NCBI RefSeq assembly: GCF_009663395.1
Contig: NZ_QKNW01000001.1
Location: 1,178,001-1,242,000 of the forward strand
Length of the DNA stretch: 64,000 bases
Source: Halosegnis longus
Lineage (GTDB): Archaea; Halobacteriota; Halobacteria; Halobacteriales; Haloarculaceae
Direction of reading: 5' to 3'
Shown: in pieces, positions 1-9,028 of the stretch
How the letters are laid out: each line of letters opens with the position of its first letter
Numbering within the stretch: the first letter of the stretch is position 1
Program-made: the position numbers and the translations under genes
Notes under the pieces: generated by a model
Seen by the model: the letters and a program-made list of their open reading frames with translations, nothing else
The model's database searches: none
What the model was told of the DNA's origin: nothing

Positions 1-369
1 GAGGAACGTTGCACCGGCCTTCTGCACCTTCTCCTCGAAGGAGGCCCGCGCCTGGTTCACGGCCTGCGGGGAGTAGGTGTCCGTCATGAATGGAACGAGC
101 TCGGGCAGATTCTCGCCGATTTTCGTCATCTCGACGCCCGTCTCGGTGCGGAAGTCGGCACACAGCCGGGCGATGGCCCACTCGCGGGCGGTGATGTATG
201 TGCGGTCGCGCAGGAACTCGTTCGCGCGGTCGTAGGTCGCGCCGTCGATCTTCGAAAAGCGGGCGTACTCCTGTACGTCCTCGGGCACGTCCGCGTCTTC
301 CGGCTCCTCGCGCTCGGCTTCGACGCGTTCGACCGCCGGCGTCGGCTCCTCCTCGGGCGTCTCTGTCAT
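1..369 (-). CDS. Haloarchaeal conserved protein, DUF5806-like (3' part cut by window edge)
   Basis: The 123 residues visible start at an ATG whose complement is at 367-369 and run off the left edge, so the C-terminus is missing. The first 30 residues are a Glu/Pro-rich acidic tail. They are followed by a soluble, probably helical domain that contains the strings YARFSKIDGATYDRANEFL and ITAREWAIARLCADF. The pattern reminds me of the haloarchaeal family DUF5806, whose function is unknown. There is no membrane segment or catalytic motif. It diverges from nothing visible and lies back to back with a SHOCT membrane protein on the same strand, 51 nt away. Confidence 0.6.
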   Translation of the reverse strand, partial: MTETPEEEPTPAVERVEAEREEPEDADVPEDVQEYARFSKIDGATYDRANEFLRDRTYITAREWAIARLCADFRTETGVEMTKIGENLPELVPFMTDTYSPQAVNQARASFEEKVQKAGATFL

Positions 370-420
370 GGCTGAAACTCCAGTACGACGGCGAAAAAGC
401 GTGTCGCCCGCCCGCCGCAG

Positions 421-759
421 TTATCGACGCTCGCGGTTTAGCTCTCGCTCGATTGAGTCGGTCGCCTCGTCGTCGGTCTCTATCAGCCGTTCGAGTCGGT
501 GTTCGAACTCCTCGTCGGTCAGTTCGCCGTCGGCGTACCGGCGCTTGAGCCGGTCGACCGGGTCCTCGGGCGTCTCCGCTCCCTCTTCCTCCTCGTCGTC
601 GGTGAGAATCCCGACGAGCGGCAGGACGACGGCGAAGCCGACGACCCAGACAATCCAGAACCACTCGACACCCAGAAAGAGGGCCGTCATGCCGAGACCC
701 AAAATCAGGAACACGGTCACGCCGGCGATGTCCTCTCGCGCGTTCGAGACGACTCCCAT
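421..759 (-). CDS. Small membrane protein with C-terminal SHOCT domain
   Basis: This 112-residue protein has two closely spaced hydrophobic segments (about residues 11-31 and 33-52), an acidic linker (DDEEEEG), and a SHOCT-type helix pair at about 67-93 (RLKRRYADGELTDEEFEHRLE). SHOCT domains are short helical oligomerisation modules at the C-terminus of many small haloarchaeal membrane proteins; their exact role is not established. It is transcribed away from uspA, with about 80 nt between the starts. The assignment of the domain is firm from the DGELTDEEF signature; the function is unknown. Confidence 0.75.
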   Translation of the reverse strand: MGVVSNAREDIAGVTVFLILGLGMTALFLGVEWFWIVWVVGFAVVLPLVGILTDDEEEEGAETPEDPVDRLKRRYADGELTDEEFEHRLERLIETDDEATDSIERELNRERR

Positions 760-810
760 AACTGGGTCTCCGTAGCTCGGAACAAAAAGCTCGTGCTCAC
801 CGCCGGGACT

Positions 811-819
811 CTTTTAAGA
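811..819 (+). promoter_or_regulatory. Probable TATA box of uspA
   Basis: The sequence ctcttttaag lies 22-30 nt before the ATG at 841, the position expected for an archaeal TATA box of a leaderless or nearly leaderless transcript. Inferred from position and A/T content only. Confidence 0.45.
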
Positions 820-840
820 CCTCCAGGCGTCACCGACCCC

Positions 841-1209
841 ATGAACGTCCTGCTTGGCATCGGCGGGAGCGAGGACTCCTTTCGCGCCCTCGATAAGACA
901 ATCGACCGGGCACAGGAGGCCGGCGACTCGCTGACCGTCGCCATCCTCGAGAACCCCGACTCCGACCCCGACCCCGACGACCTCGCCGAGCGCGCACGCG
1001 CGGCACTCGACGACGCCGGGCTCGACCCCGACGTGCACATCCTCGAAGGCCACGCCGGCAGCCAACTCGTCGAGTTCGCAGAGCGCGAGGGGTACGAACT
1101 CATCGTCCTCGGGGGCGGTGAGACCAGCCCGCTCGGGAAGGTCCAGCTCGGCTCCATCGCGGAGTTCGTCCTGTTGAACGCCACTGTCTCGGTCACCTTG
1201 GTCCGATGA
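841..1209 (+). CDS. UspA-family universal stress protein
   Basis: The protein has 122 residues. It opens with the typical beta strand MNVLLGIGGSEDSFRALDKTI and ends with the C-terminal UspA region (VLGGGETSPLGKVQLGSIAEF...VSVTLVR). This is a Rossmann-like alpha/beta fold that often binds ATP; the G-rich loop before the last helix fits the nucleotide-binding region, although spacing differs from the canonical G2xG9xGS. It is slightly short (usual 130-150). I chose the ATG at 841 because it restores the normal N-terminal strand and has a TATA box before it; longer upstream reading is unlikely. Its last 4 nt overlap the next gene, so the two are probably co-translated. Confidence 0.85.
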   Translation: MNVLLGIGGSEDSFRALDKTIDRAQEAGDSLTVAILENPDSDPDPDDLAERARAALDDAGLDPDVHILEGHAGSQLVEFAEREGYELIVLGGGETSPLGKVQLGSIAEFVLLNATVSVTLVR

Positions 1210-1751
1210 GTCGCATCTACCCCGACGAGGTCGCCGGACCGTACGACCCGCCCCCGCGCTCGTTCACCGACAAGGCCGGCCGCGACATCCAGATTCGCCG
1301 CTTCGACGACGACATGGCGGCGCTCGTCTCGATGTATCTCGACTTCGACCCCGACGACCGCGCCCAGGGGATCCCCCCGACGACCGACGAGCAGATTCGC
1401 GAGTGGCTCGACACCATCGTCACCGAGGAGGGCGTCAACGTCATCGCGTGGCACGACGGCGACGCCGTCGGCCACGCCACCCTCGTCCCGGACTTCGATG
1501 ACAACGAGGGGACGGAGGGACTCGACGAGTTCGAGCTCGCCATCTTCGTCCTCGCGGAGTACCAGGAGTCGGGCATCGGCTCACAGCTCATCACCGCGCT
1601 GCTCGGGGCCGGCCGCGAGGCAGAAATCGACCGGGTGTGGCTCACCGTCGAGCGGTGGAACCACGCCGCCGTCGCGCTGTACGAGAAGGTCGGCTTCGAG
1701 CCGTCCGACACCGGCAGCTTCGAGCTGGAGATGGGCGCGAAGCTACGCTGA
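1206..1751 (+). CDS. GNAT-family N-acetyltransferase
   Basis: This 181-residue protein carries the GNAT acetyl-CoA-binding motif A (Q-E-S-G-I-G-S, residues 120-126, matching Q/RxxGxG/A) and motif B (N152 to Y159-EKVGFE). These donate an acetyl group from acetyl-CoA to an amine; the acceptor here cannot be read from sequence. The start overlaps the stop of uspA by 4 nt, an arrangement that indicates translational coupling. The 3' end overlaps the convergent dihydroorotase gene by 9 nt. Confidence 0.85.
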   Translation: MSRIYPDEVAGPYDPPPRSFTDKAGRDIQIRRFDDDMAALVSMYLDFDPDDRAQGIPPTTDEQIREWLDTIVTEEGVNVIAWHDGDAVGHATLVPDFDDNEGTEGLDEFELAIFVLAEYQESGIGSQLITALLGAGREAEIDRVWLTVERWNHAAVALYEKVGFEPSDTGSFELEMGAKLR

Positions 1752-3008
1752 CCGGACGTTTTCGCCGGCGCGCGACCCGAACTCGCCGTCCTCGTACACG
1801 ACCGACCCGCGCACCAGCGTCAGCGACGGGAACACGCCGTCCATCCCCTCGAAGGGCGTCCACTCGCAGTTCGTATGGAGGGCGTCGCCGCGAATCGCTC
1901 GCGGCTCCGTCCCGACGAGCACGAGGTCGGCGTCGTTGCCTTCCTCGATTCTTCCCTTCCGGTCGAGCCCGAACACGTCGGCCGGAGTCGCCGCCGTGAG
2001 GTCGCGCACGCGCTCGTACGTCAGCTCGCCCCGGTCGGCGGCCGCGAGCAACAGCGGGAGCGCGGTCTCGACGCCCGGCACACCGGAGGGAGCCGACCAG
2101 ACGTCGGTGTCCTTCTCGGCGCGGGTGTGTGGCGCGTGGTCGGTCGCAATCATGTCGACGGTGCCGTCGGCGACGCGCTCGAAGACGGCCTCGCGGCGCT
2201 GTTCGCTCCGGAGTGGCGGATTCATCCGTCCGTGCGTGCCCAACTCGGCGAGGTCATCGCGCGACAAGAAGAGGTGGTGTGGCGTCACCTCGCAGGTCAT
2301 CCCGGCCTCGGCCGCGGTGTCGATACCCGCCGGCGTGGAGGTGTGGGCGACGTGAATCTGGGTGTCGTGCTCGCGGGCGGTCTCACAGGCGCGCTCGACG
2401 GCGACGGCCTCGGCCTCGGCGGTCCGGTAGGCGCTCCACGCGTCGGCGTCGTCCCGGTCGCGGGCCGACTCATCGAAGAGGGTCGCGTCCTCGGCGTGGA
2501 CCGTGACGCGGGTGTCGGTCTCGCTCGCGGCCACGAGCGCGTCCGCGAACAGGTCGCCCTCGATACCCATCTCGCCCGTCGAGTCGGCGAGGAACACCTC
2601 GCCGAGCGCGAACAGCGGGCGCGCGAGCAGGGAGTCGGGGTCCCACGACCCGGTGACGCCGCCGTTGATGCCGTAGTCGACGTACGACTCGGCCGCGAGG
2701 GCGGCCTTCTGGTCGAACGCCTCGCCGTCGACGGTCGGCGGGTCGGTGTTCGGCTGGTCGACGACGGTCGTGACGCCGCCGGCCGCGGCCGACTTCGACC
2801 CGCTCGTCCACGTCTCCTTGTGCGCGTAGCCCGGTTCCCGGAAGTGGACGTGCGCGTCAATCATCCCCGGGAGCAGTCGCTTGTCCGTCGCGTCGACGAC
2901 GCGCTCGTCGCCGGTCGGAGTGAGGTCGCCGACGGCGGCGATGGTCTCGCCGTCGACCCGTACGTCACGCACTCGTCCGTCGGCGAGCGTCGCGGCCTGA
3001 AAGAGCAT
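1743..3008 (-). CDS. pyrC: Dihydroorotase
   Basis: This 421-residue amidohydrolase cyclises N-carbamoyl-aspartate to dihydroorotate, the third step of de novo pyrimidine synthesis. Metal-binding DAHVHFREPG is at residues 51-60 (His53, His55). Further metal or substrate histidines are in HAED (about 171-174), in HTSTPAGI and in ATDHAPHT near residue 290. Length agrees with archaeal and bacterial class I enzymes. It is monocistronic here, convergent with the GNAT gene; no other pyr gene is in the window except upp (salvage) at 51.8 kb. Confidence 0.93.
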   Translation of the reverse strand: MLFQAATLADGRVRDVRVDGETIAAVGDLTPTGDERVVDATDKRLLPGMIDAHVHFREPGYAHKETWTSGSKSAAAGGVTTVVDQPNTDPPTVDGEAFDQKAALAAESYVDYGINGGVTGSWDPDSLLARPLFALGEVFLADSTGEMGIEGDLFADALVAASETDTRVTVHAEDATLFDESARDRDDADAWSAYRTAEAEAVAVERACETAREHDTQIHVAHTSTPAGIDTAAEAGMTCEVTPHHLFLSRDDLAELGTHGRMNPPLRSEQRREAVFERVADGTVDMIATDHAPHTRAEKDTDVWSAPSGVPGVETALPLLLAAADRGELTYERVRDLTAATPADVFGLDRKGRIEEGNDADLVLVGTEPRAIRGDALHTNCEWTPFEGMDGVFPSLTLVRGSVVYEDGEFGSRAGENVRSA

Positions 3009-3043
3009 ACCTCGACTCCGGCGTGCCGAGGATAAAAATGGGG

Positions 3044-3721
3044 CTACCGCAGGCGCTCGACGGTCGCGTCGCGGCCGCCGACGAGCGCCGATTCGAGCGC
3101 GCGGGCCACCCGGTCGGGGTCGCCGTCTCCGCCTGCCCGTGCGACGCTCCCGACGCTGTCGGGGTCGAAGGGAACGTCGAGCGCGTCGTACACCGCCCCG
3201 AGCACGGTGGCGATTTGCTCGTGGTCGCGCACGACGGCGATACCGGCGGTCTGTGCGACGCCCTTCGAGACGCGCTGTGCGAGGCCGACGAGTTTCCCGT
3301 CCGAAGAGAGGGAGTGTTGGCCGGGACAGAAGGCGTCGGGCGGCTCCCCCCGCGCTGCCGTCACCCCCACTGTTTCGAGTGCACGCTGTACGTCCGCGAC
3401 CGCGGCGTCGTAGCGGTCGTCCATCCCGACCCGGAGGTCGTCGAGCGGTTCGAGACGGAGAAAGGCGACCGTCGACCCCGTGTACGCGACCGCGCGGCCG
3501 CCCACGTCGCGCTCGTGTGGCGGATAGCCGTGCTCGCGGGCGGCGGCACGCGCCTGCTCGTAGCCGTCAGCGCGGGCGTCGCGGCGGCCGAACGCCAGCT
3601 GTCGGTGTGGTCGCCACGCTCGCACTGCGCCCTCGCCGTCGCTCGCCACGTCCTCACGGAGCGCGGTCGTGACCGCGCGGTCGGCCGCGATGTCTGCCGC
3701 TCGCCCGCGGACGATTCGCAT
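3044..3721 (-). CDS. Lipoate/biotin-protein ligase (LplA/LipM-like) family protein
   Basis: This 225-residue protein has the BPL/LplA/LipB catalytic fold. It shows an RDVGGRAVAY string at 71-80, corresponding to the acyl-binding RRxGGGA region, and FCPGQHSLSSDGKLVGLAQR at 131-150. In that string Lys143 corresponds to the conserved catalytic lysine. The family attaches lipoate or octanoate to E2 or GcvH domains. The C-terminal accessory domain of E. coli LplA is absent, as in LipM or two-part archaeal ligases. No lipoylated partner gene is nearby, so the substrate is inferred from family only. It is 35 nt upstream of pyrC on the same strand. Confidence 0.8.
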   Translation of the reverse strand: MRIVRGRAADIAADRAVTTALREDVASDGEGAVRAWRPHRQLAFGRRDARADGYEQARAAAREHGYPPHERDVGGRAVAYTGSTVAFLRLEPLDDLRVGMDDRYDAAVADVQRALETVGVTAARGEPPDAFCPGQHSLSSDGKLVGLAQRVSKGVAQTAGIAVVRDHEQIATVLGAVYDALDVPFDPDSVGSVARAGGDGDPDRVARALESALVGGRDATVERLR

Positions 3722-3771
3722 ACCCCTCCGACGAGCGCGACAGCTAAAGGTGTCTCCTCCTTCACTCGGGT

Positions 3772-4608
3772 ATGGTCACGCTCCCGGGGTCGGTGGTCTC
3801 CCGCTACGACCGATTCTCCCGGTACAACTCACCGTATCCGGCCCACGACCGCGGCTGTGCAATCGACCTCTATCCGGGTGACAACGGCGGGCCAGCGCCC
3901 TCGCCGGTCGCCGGGGAGGTCATCGACACCCGGACCGTCCGGTGTCCCCCGCAGCCGTACGCCGTCGACACCGACCACCTCATTTTGCTCGACACCGGCG
4001 AGCACGTCGCCCGCATCCTCCACGTCGACCCCGCCGTCGAGGCGGGCGACACGGTTGCAGTCGGTGACTCGCTCGGCCGGCTCGTCCGCTCGGGCTTCTT
4101 CGGTCGGTGGGTCGACGACCACGTCCACCTCGGCTTCCGGGCGCCCGACGCGAATCCGTATCGGGCCTCGGGGTCGCTCCCGCTCACCGTCGGCTGCGAC
4201 GTTGCGCCGCTCGCGTGGGACGGCACGGGCGAGATTGTCGAGGTCGGGGAGACGCACGTTCGGCTCGACTCCCCCGCCGGCGGGGACGGATTCGTCGCCC
4301 TCGCCAGCGACGGGGGCGTCCCGCTCGACGGCGGGCTTGCCCACTACGCCGGCGCGGGCACGTTCGGGTCGCCGTCCGGGCCGCTCTCGCTGCTCGGGAC
4401 CGAGGTCGCGACGCCGACCGAGGACGGTATCGCGTGGCGCGACGTGGCGGTCACGGTCGACGGGGTACGCGCGACGGGGCTGTCGCTGTTCGCGTCACAA
4501 ATCGAGTTCGGGACGAAGCTCGTCTTCCACGAGGGCCACGACTTCGCCGTCGGAGAGTCGGTTCGGGTCGCCATCCACGAGACGACCGACCCGATTCGGC
4601 TCGGGTAG
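3772..4608 (+). CDS. M23/LytM-like duplicated-hybrid-motif protein
   Basis: This 278-residue protein has no signal peptide and no membrane segment. The N-terminal 135 residues look like a peptidase-M23 (LytM) beta-sheet domain. H25...D32 lies in HDRGCAIDLY, the lipoyl-like turn VEAGDTVAVGDSLGRLVRSG at 90-109 is typical of these folds, and an HxH motif at 117-119 lies in DDHVHLGF. The remaining half (140-278) is beta-rich and unrecognised. M23 enzymes normally cut peptidoglycan, which haloarchaea lack, so the substrate is unknown. The spacing H-x6-D is wider than the usual HxxxD, so zinc binding needs testing. Confidence 0.6.
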   Translation: MVTLPGSVVSRYDRFSRYNSPYPAHDRGCAIDLYPGDNGGPAPSPVAGEVIDTRTVRCPPQPYAVDTDHLILLDTGEHVARILHVDPAVEAGDTVAVGDSLGRLVRSGFFGRWVDDHVHLGFRAPDANPYRASGSLPLTVGCDVAPLAWDGTGEIVEVGETHVRLDSPAGGDGFVALASDGGVPLDGGLAHYAGAGTFGSPSGPLSLLGTEVATPTEDGIAWRDVAVTVDGVRATGLSLFASQIEFGTKLVFHEGHDFAVGESVRVAIHETTDPIRLG

Positions 4609-4707
4609 CCGGCTTACCGTGGCGAGTCGTCGCGCCGATTCTGTCGCTGGATGTGGCATCCCTCCGATGCCGTGGTCTCTTTGTCGCGCGGGAAACTACC
4701 GCGAGGT

Positions 4708-6333
4708 ATGGACAACGAGGCAGTAGACGGGTTCGGCTCGCGCCGCTCGACCGTGTACGGCAGCGAGGGGATGGTCGCGACGAGCCAGCCGCTGGCGGCG
4801 ACGGCAGGGTTAGAGACGCTCGAAGCCGGCGGCAACGCCTTCGACGCGGCGGTCGCGACCGCGGCCGCGCTCAACGTCGTGGAGCCGACCTCGACGGGGC
4901 TGGGCGGTGACGTGTTCGCCCTCTACCGGACGGCGGACGGCGAGGTGGGGGCGATGCGCTCGTGTGGCGGTGCACCGGCGAACGCGACCCGACAGACGGT
5001 GCGCGAGGCAGTGGCCGACGAGGACGAGGACCCCAGCGAAGCCGAGATGCCGATGCTCGGTCCCCAGACCGTGACGGTTCCGGGGACGGCCCGCGGGTGG
5101 GAGGCGACGACCGAGCGGTTCGGCGAGCGCAGCCTCGGGGAGAACCTCCAACACGCCATCCGGTACGCGACGGAGGGGTATCCCGTCTCGCCGGTCATCG
5201 CCGACGCGTGGAGCTACGCCGAGGACCTCTTCGACAACGAGAACGCCCGCAATGCCTACCTCGTAGACGGTGAACGCGCCCCGGAGGCGGGCGAACACGT
5301 CACTCTCGACGCCCTCGGCGCGACGCTCGAAACCATCGCCGAGGAGGGCGCAGACGCCGTCTACGAGGGCGAAATCGGCGAGCAAATCGTCGAAGAGGTG
5401 CAGGAGGCCGGCGGCTTCCTCACGATGGACGACCTCACAGAGTTCGAACCGGAGTTTCCCGACCCCGTCTCGACTAGCTACAACGGGACCGAGGTGTACG
5501 AACTCCCGCCGAACAATCAGGGACTCATCGTGTTGGAGGCGCTCAACATCGCCAGCGAACTGGGCGCGAGCGAGGCCGAGGGGACCGAGCGCGTCCACCT
5601 GTTCGTGGAGGCGCTCAAGCGGGCGTTCCACGACGGCCACCGCTACATCACCGACCCCGACTACGAGGAGCTGCCGCCGCTCAACAGCGCCGAGTGGGCG
5701 AGCGAGCGCGCGAGCGACGTGGAGGAGACGGCCGGCGACGTGGAGTTCATGCAACGGACGGGCGAGGACGCCGACACCGTCCTCCTGTGTGTGGCCGACG
5801 ACGAGGGGAACGTGGTGTCGTACATCAACTCCCGGTTCGCGGGCTTCGGCTCCGGGCTGGTCGCCGGCGACACGGGCATCGCACTCCAGAACCGCGGGGC
5901 CTCCTTCTCGCTGGACGACGACCACCCGAACCGGTTCGAACCGGGCAAGCGCCCGTTCCACACCCTGATTCCGGGGCTTATCGACTTCGCACCCGACACT
6001 GAGGAGGAGGAGGACTGGGCGGCCTTCGGCGTGATGGGCGGATTCATGCAGCCACAGGGGCATCTCCAGACCGTGACGAGCCTCGTGGACGACGGGCTGA
6101 CGCCACAGCAGGCGCTCGACCGGCCGCGCTGGCGCTACCGCGAGGACGGCCGGCTGGCCGTCGAAGCGCGGTTCCCGACCGAGACGCAAAACGGGCTCTT
6201 GCGCCGGGGTCACGACCTCGCCGTGTTGCCGCCGATTCAGTTCGGCGGCGCGCAGTTCGTGCGCCGCAACGCCGACGGCGTCCTGTCGGGCGCGACGGAG
6301 CCACGAAAGGACGGAAACGCCGTCGGCCGGTAA
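4708..6333 (+). CDS. Gamma-glutamyltransferase-family (Ntn hydrolase) protein
   Basis: The 541-residue protein matches the GGT / cephalosporin-acylase-like Ntn-hydrolase family from its N-terminal ATSQPLAATAGLETLEAGGN to the small-subunit region. Thr357 in DADTVLLCVADDEGN lies ten residues before the GN turn, as the autocatalytic nucleophile does in this family, so maturation should cleave before Thr357. No signal peptide is present at the ATG at 4708 (preceded by gcgaggt), so the enzyme is probably cytoplasmic, unlike periplasmic GGTs. It may act on gamma-glutamyl thiols or other gamma-glutamyl amides; the substrate cannot be told. A 57-nt upstream in-frame extension is possible but has no typical sequence. 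Confidence 0.85.
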   Translation: MDNEAVDGFGSRRSTVYGSEGMVATSQPLAATAGLETLEAGGNAFDAAVATAAALNVVEPTSTGLGGDVFALYRTADGEVGAMRSCGGAPANATRQTVREAVADEDEDPSEAEMPMLGPQTVTVPGTARGWEATTERFGERSLGENLQHAIRYATEGYPVSPVIADAWSYAEDLFDNENARNAYLVDGERAPEAGEHVTLDALGATLETIAEEGADAVYEGEIGEQIVEEVQEAGGFLTMDDLTEFEPEFPDPVSTSYNGTEVYELPPNNQGLIVLEALNIASELGASEAEGTERVHLFVEALKRAFHDGHRYITDPDYEELPPLNSAEWASERASDVEETAGDVEFMQRTGEDADTVLLCVADDEGNVVSYINSRFAGFGSGLVAGDTGIALQNRGASFSLDDDHPNRFEPGKRPFHTLIPGLIDFAPDTEEEEDWAAFGVMGGFMQPQGHLQTVTSLVDDGLTPQQALDRPRWRYREDGRLAVEARFPTETQNGLLRRGHDLAVLPPIQFGGAQFVRRNADGVLSGATEPRKDGNAVGR

Positions 6334-6343
6334 GCCGGGAAGG

Positions 6344-6350
6344 TCTATAC
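6344..6350 (+). promoter_or_regulatory. Probable TATA box of htpX
   Basis: The run tctatac lies 22-28 nt before the ATG at 6372, consistent with a leaderless htpX-pspAB transcript. Confidence 0.45.
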
Positions 6351-6371
6351 ATCTCCACGCTAAGTGAGAGT

Positions 6372-7256
6372 ATGGAGTGGAAGACAGATTGGGGACTGCG
6401 GGCGCGCATGGGGTTCACCATGTTCCTCCTGTTCGCGCTGTATCTCGTATTCGCGGTCGTCATCACGACGTTCTTCAGCGGAAGCGCACAGCTCTTCTTG
6501 GGGCTGATGGTGCTGTTCATGGGCGCACAGTTCTTCTTCTCGGACAAGCTGGCGCTGTACTCGATGGGGGCACGCGAGGTCTCGGACGACGAGTATCCGC
6601 AGCTACACGCGACCATCGGCCGACTCGCACAGCAGGCAGACCTCCCGAAGCCGAAGGTGGCCGTCGCCGACTCGCGGGTTCCGAACGCGTTCGCGACGGG
6701 CCGCTCACAGTCCAACAGCGCGGTCTGTGTCACGACGGGCATCATGGACACCCTCTCCGAGGAGGAGCTGGAGGGCGTGATCGCCCACGAACTCGCCCAC
6801 GTCAAGAACCGCGACGTGATGGTGATGACCATCGCGTCGTTCCTCTCGACGATTGCCTTCCTCATCGTCCGGTGGGGGTGGCTGTTCGCGGGCGGCGGCA
6901 ACCGCGAGGGCGGGAATCAGGCTCCCGTCTTCGTCGCCATCATCGCGTCGCTGGTCGTCTGGATTCTGTCGTTCCTGCTGATTCGGGCGCTCTCGCGCTA
7001 CCGCGAGTTCGCGGCCGACCGCGGCGGCGCGGCCATCACGGGCAAGCCCTCGGCGCTCGCGTCCGCCCTGCTCAAGATTAGCGGGAAGATGGACAGCGTG
7101 CCGAACGACGACCTCCGCGAGCAGTCGGAGATGAACGCGTTCTTCATCATCCCCATCAAGGCCGGGGCGATTGGTCGGCTGTTCTCGACACACCCCTCGA
7201 CGGACAAGCGCGTCGAGCGGCTCCGTGAACTGGAACGCGAGATGGAAACGCAATAA
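6372..7256 (+). CDS. htpX: M48 metalloprotease HtpX
   Basis: This 294-residue membrane protease degrades damaged membrane proteins. Hydrophobic segments lie at about 13-33, 38-55, 150-172 and 186-206. The zinc motif HELAH is at 139-143, with third ligand Glu212 in the SRYREFAADR string. Length and topology agree with HtpX. It overlaps the next gene by 1 nt (TAATG), so the two are translated together, as is seen for htpX-pspAB pairs. Confidence 0.93.
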   Translation: MEWKTDWGLRARMGFTMFLLFALYLVFAVVITTFFSGSAQLFLGLMVLFMGAQFFFSDKLALYSMGAREVSDDEYPQLHATIGRLAQQADLPKPKVAVADSRVPNAFATGRSQSNSAVCVTTGIMDTLSEEELEGVIAHELAHVKNRDVMVMTIASFLSTIAFLIVRWGWLFAGGGNREGGNQAPVFVAIIASLVVWILSFLLIRALSRYREFAADRGGAAITGKPSALASALLKISGKMDSVPNDDLREQSEMNAFFIIPIKAGAIGRLFSTHPSTDKRVERLRELEREMETQ

Positions 7257-7879
7257 TGGGGCTGTTCGACTCTGTCAAACAGGCGCTCGGCGTCGCCGCC
7301 GAGGCCGACGCGACCCGCGAGGGCGACCCCGAGGCGCTGTTTGACCTCTCGACGGCCGCCGTGACGATGGAGGCGCAACTCGACTTCGCTCCGGCAGACG
7401 AGGCCGCGCTCTGCTTTTCGGGGGTGGACTCGACGGCCTTCACCGATGCGCGCGACGAGGTGGCGGCCGTCCTCGACGCCGGCGAGTCGGAGACGGGCAC
7501 CGTCTTCGAGTTCCGCACCGACGCCCACGGCTACGACTGGGTCGTCCTCGCCGACACGGAGTTCGAGGACCTCGTGACGAGCGTTCACTTCGCCGCCGAC
7601 ACGATGCAGGAGTCCGGCTTCGGCTCCCGGCTGCTCGCGGCGGCGTTCCCCTTCGAGCGGGACAACACCGTCGCCTACTGGCTCTACTCCTTCCGCCGGG
7701 GGAGCTACTACCCGTTCGTCCCGACCGGCGACCGAAACCACGACTCCAGCACGGAGTTCAAACTCGAATCCGTCCTCGGCTCGGAGCTCACCATCGAGGA
7801 GGACAAGGAGTACTGGTATCCGATGTGGCCCGAAGGCGACGCCCGTCCGTGGGGTCGCCCGCTCGAACCCGGCGAGTAG
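7256..7879 (+). CDS. PspAB-like protein associated with HtpX
   Basis: This 207-residue soluble acidic protein starts MGLFDSVKQALGVAAEADAT and is joined to htpX by a TAATG overlap. In several haloarchaea and actinobacteria the gene following htpX encodes a conserved protein named PspAB (PspA-associated). Length, N-terminus and context fit that family, but I recognise no catalytic motif. A role in a membrane-stress response with HtpX is inferred from the neighbourhood. Confidence 0.6.
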   Translation: MGLFDSVKQALGVAAEADATREGDPEALFDLSTAAVTMEAQLDFAPADEAALCFSGVDSTAFTDARDEVAAVLDAGESETGTVFEFRTDAHGYDWVVLADTEFEDLVTSVHFAADTMQESGFGSRLLAAAFPFERDNTVAYWLYSFRRGSYYPFVPTGDRNHDSSTEFKLESVLGSELTIEEDKEYWYPMWPEGDARPWGRPLEPGE

Positions 7880-7962
7880 GACTCCTACCTAAACGTACGT
7901 ATCCGCCACGAACGACTACGTTTCCGTCTGCTGATTTCACTTTCAGTACGCTGTTAACGTGG

Positions 7963-7971
7963 GTTTATATC
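7963..7971 (+). promoter_or_regulatory. TATA box of radA
   Basis: The run gtttatatc is a good archaeal TATA box, ending 23 nt before the radA ATG at 7994. Transcription should begin at or a few bases before the start codon. Confidence 0.6.
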
Positions 7972-7993
7972 CCCGGACGCACAACCGATTGGT

Positions 7994-9028
7994 ATGTCCG
8001 CAACACAGGACCTCGAAGACCTCCCGGGTGTCGGCCCGGCTACCGCCGACAAGCTCCAGGACAACGGCTACGACTCCTATCAGTCCATCGCCGTCGCTTC
8101 CCCGAGTGAGCTCTCGAACAAGGCCGACGTGGGCGAGTCGTCGGCGTCCGACATCATCAACGCCGCCCGCGAGGCCGCCGACATCGGCGGCTTCGAGACC
8201 GGGACGAGCGTGCTCGAGCGCCGCGAGGAAATCGGCAAGCTCCAGTGGCTCATCCCCGAAATCGACGAGATGCTCGGCGGCGGCGTCGAGACCCAGTCGA
8301 TCACCGAGGTGTACGGCGAGTTCGGCTCCGGCAAGTCCCAGATCACCCACCAGCTCGCGGTGAACGTCCAGCTACAGGCCGAGAACGGCGGCCTCCACGG
8401 TCGCTGTATCTTCATCGACACGGAGGACACCTTCCGGCCCGAGCGCATCGACGAGATGGTTCGAGGACTCGACGACGAGGTCATCGACTCCGAACTCGAG
8501 TACCGAGACATCGAGGGGAGCGCCGGCGACGACGAGGCCATGGAGGCGCTCGTGGACGACGTACTCGCGAAGATTCACGTCGCGAAGGCGTTCAACTCCA
8601 ACCACCAGATCCTCCTCGCCGAGAAGTCGCTGGAAATCGCGAAGGAACACGAGGACGACGACTACCCCGTCCGGCTGCTGTGTGTCGACTCGCTCACGGC
8701 CCACTTCCGCGCCGAGTACGTCGGCCGCGGTGAGCTCGCCAACCGCCAGCAGAAGCTGAACAAACACCTCCACAGCCTCGACCGCGTCGGCAACCTCTAC
8801 AACGCCGCCGTGGTCGTCACGAACCAGGTGCAGTCGAACCCGGACGCCTTCTTCGGCGACCCCACCAAGCCCATCGGCGGCAACATCCTCGGTCACAAGT
8901 CGACGTTCCGGATGTACCTGAAGAAGTCGAAGGGGAACAAGCGCATCGTCAAGCTCGTCGACGCGCCGAACCTGGCCGACGGCGAGTCCGTCATGCGCGT
9001 CGAGAACGCGGGTATCAAGCCCGAGTAG
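7994..9028 (+). CDS. radA: DNA repair and recombination protein RadA
   Basis: This 344-residue archaeal RecA/Rad51 recombinase polymerises on single-stranded DNA and drives strand exchange. It has an N-terminal helix-hairpin-helix domain (about 8-62, starting [13 protein letters not shown]), Walker A GEFGSGKS at 108-115, and Walker B LLCVDSL near 228. The L2 loop region [15 protein letters not shown] and the C-terminal [12 protein letters not shown] follow. Size agrees with other haloarchaeal RadA proteins and no intein interrupts it. The stop codon overlaps the start of the next gene by 1 nt. Confidence 0.97.
   Translation: MSATQDLEDLPGVGPATADKLQDNGYDSYQSIAVASPSELSNKADVGESSASDIINAAREAADIGGFETGTSVLERREEIGKLQWLIPEIDEMLGGGVETQSITEVYGEFGSGKSQITHQLAVNVQLQAENGGLHGRCIFIDTEDTFRPERIDEMVRGLDDEVIDSELEYRDIEGSAGDDEAMEALVDDVLAKIHVAKAFNSNHQILLAEKSLEIAKEHEDDDYPVRLLCVDSLTAHFRAEYVGRGELANRQQKLNKHLHSLDRVGNLYNAAVVVTNQVQSNPDAFFGDPTKPIGGNILGHKSTFRMYLKKSKGNKRIVKLVDAPNLADGESVMRVENAGIKPE

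Noticed and set aside
3023-4726. 567-codon plus-strand frame across the lipoate-ligase and M23 genes
   Set aside because: Its translation is Arg/Ser/Pro-rich low-complexity sequence, and it overlaps two better-supported genes.
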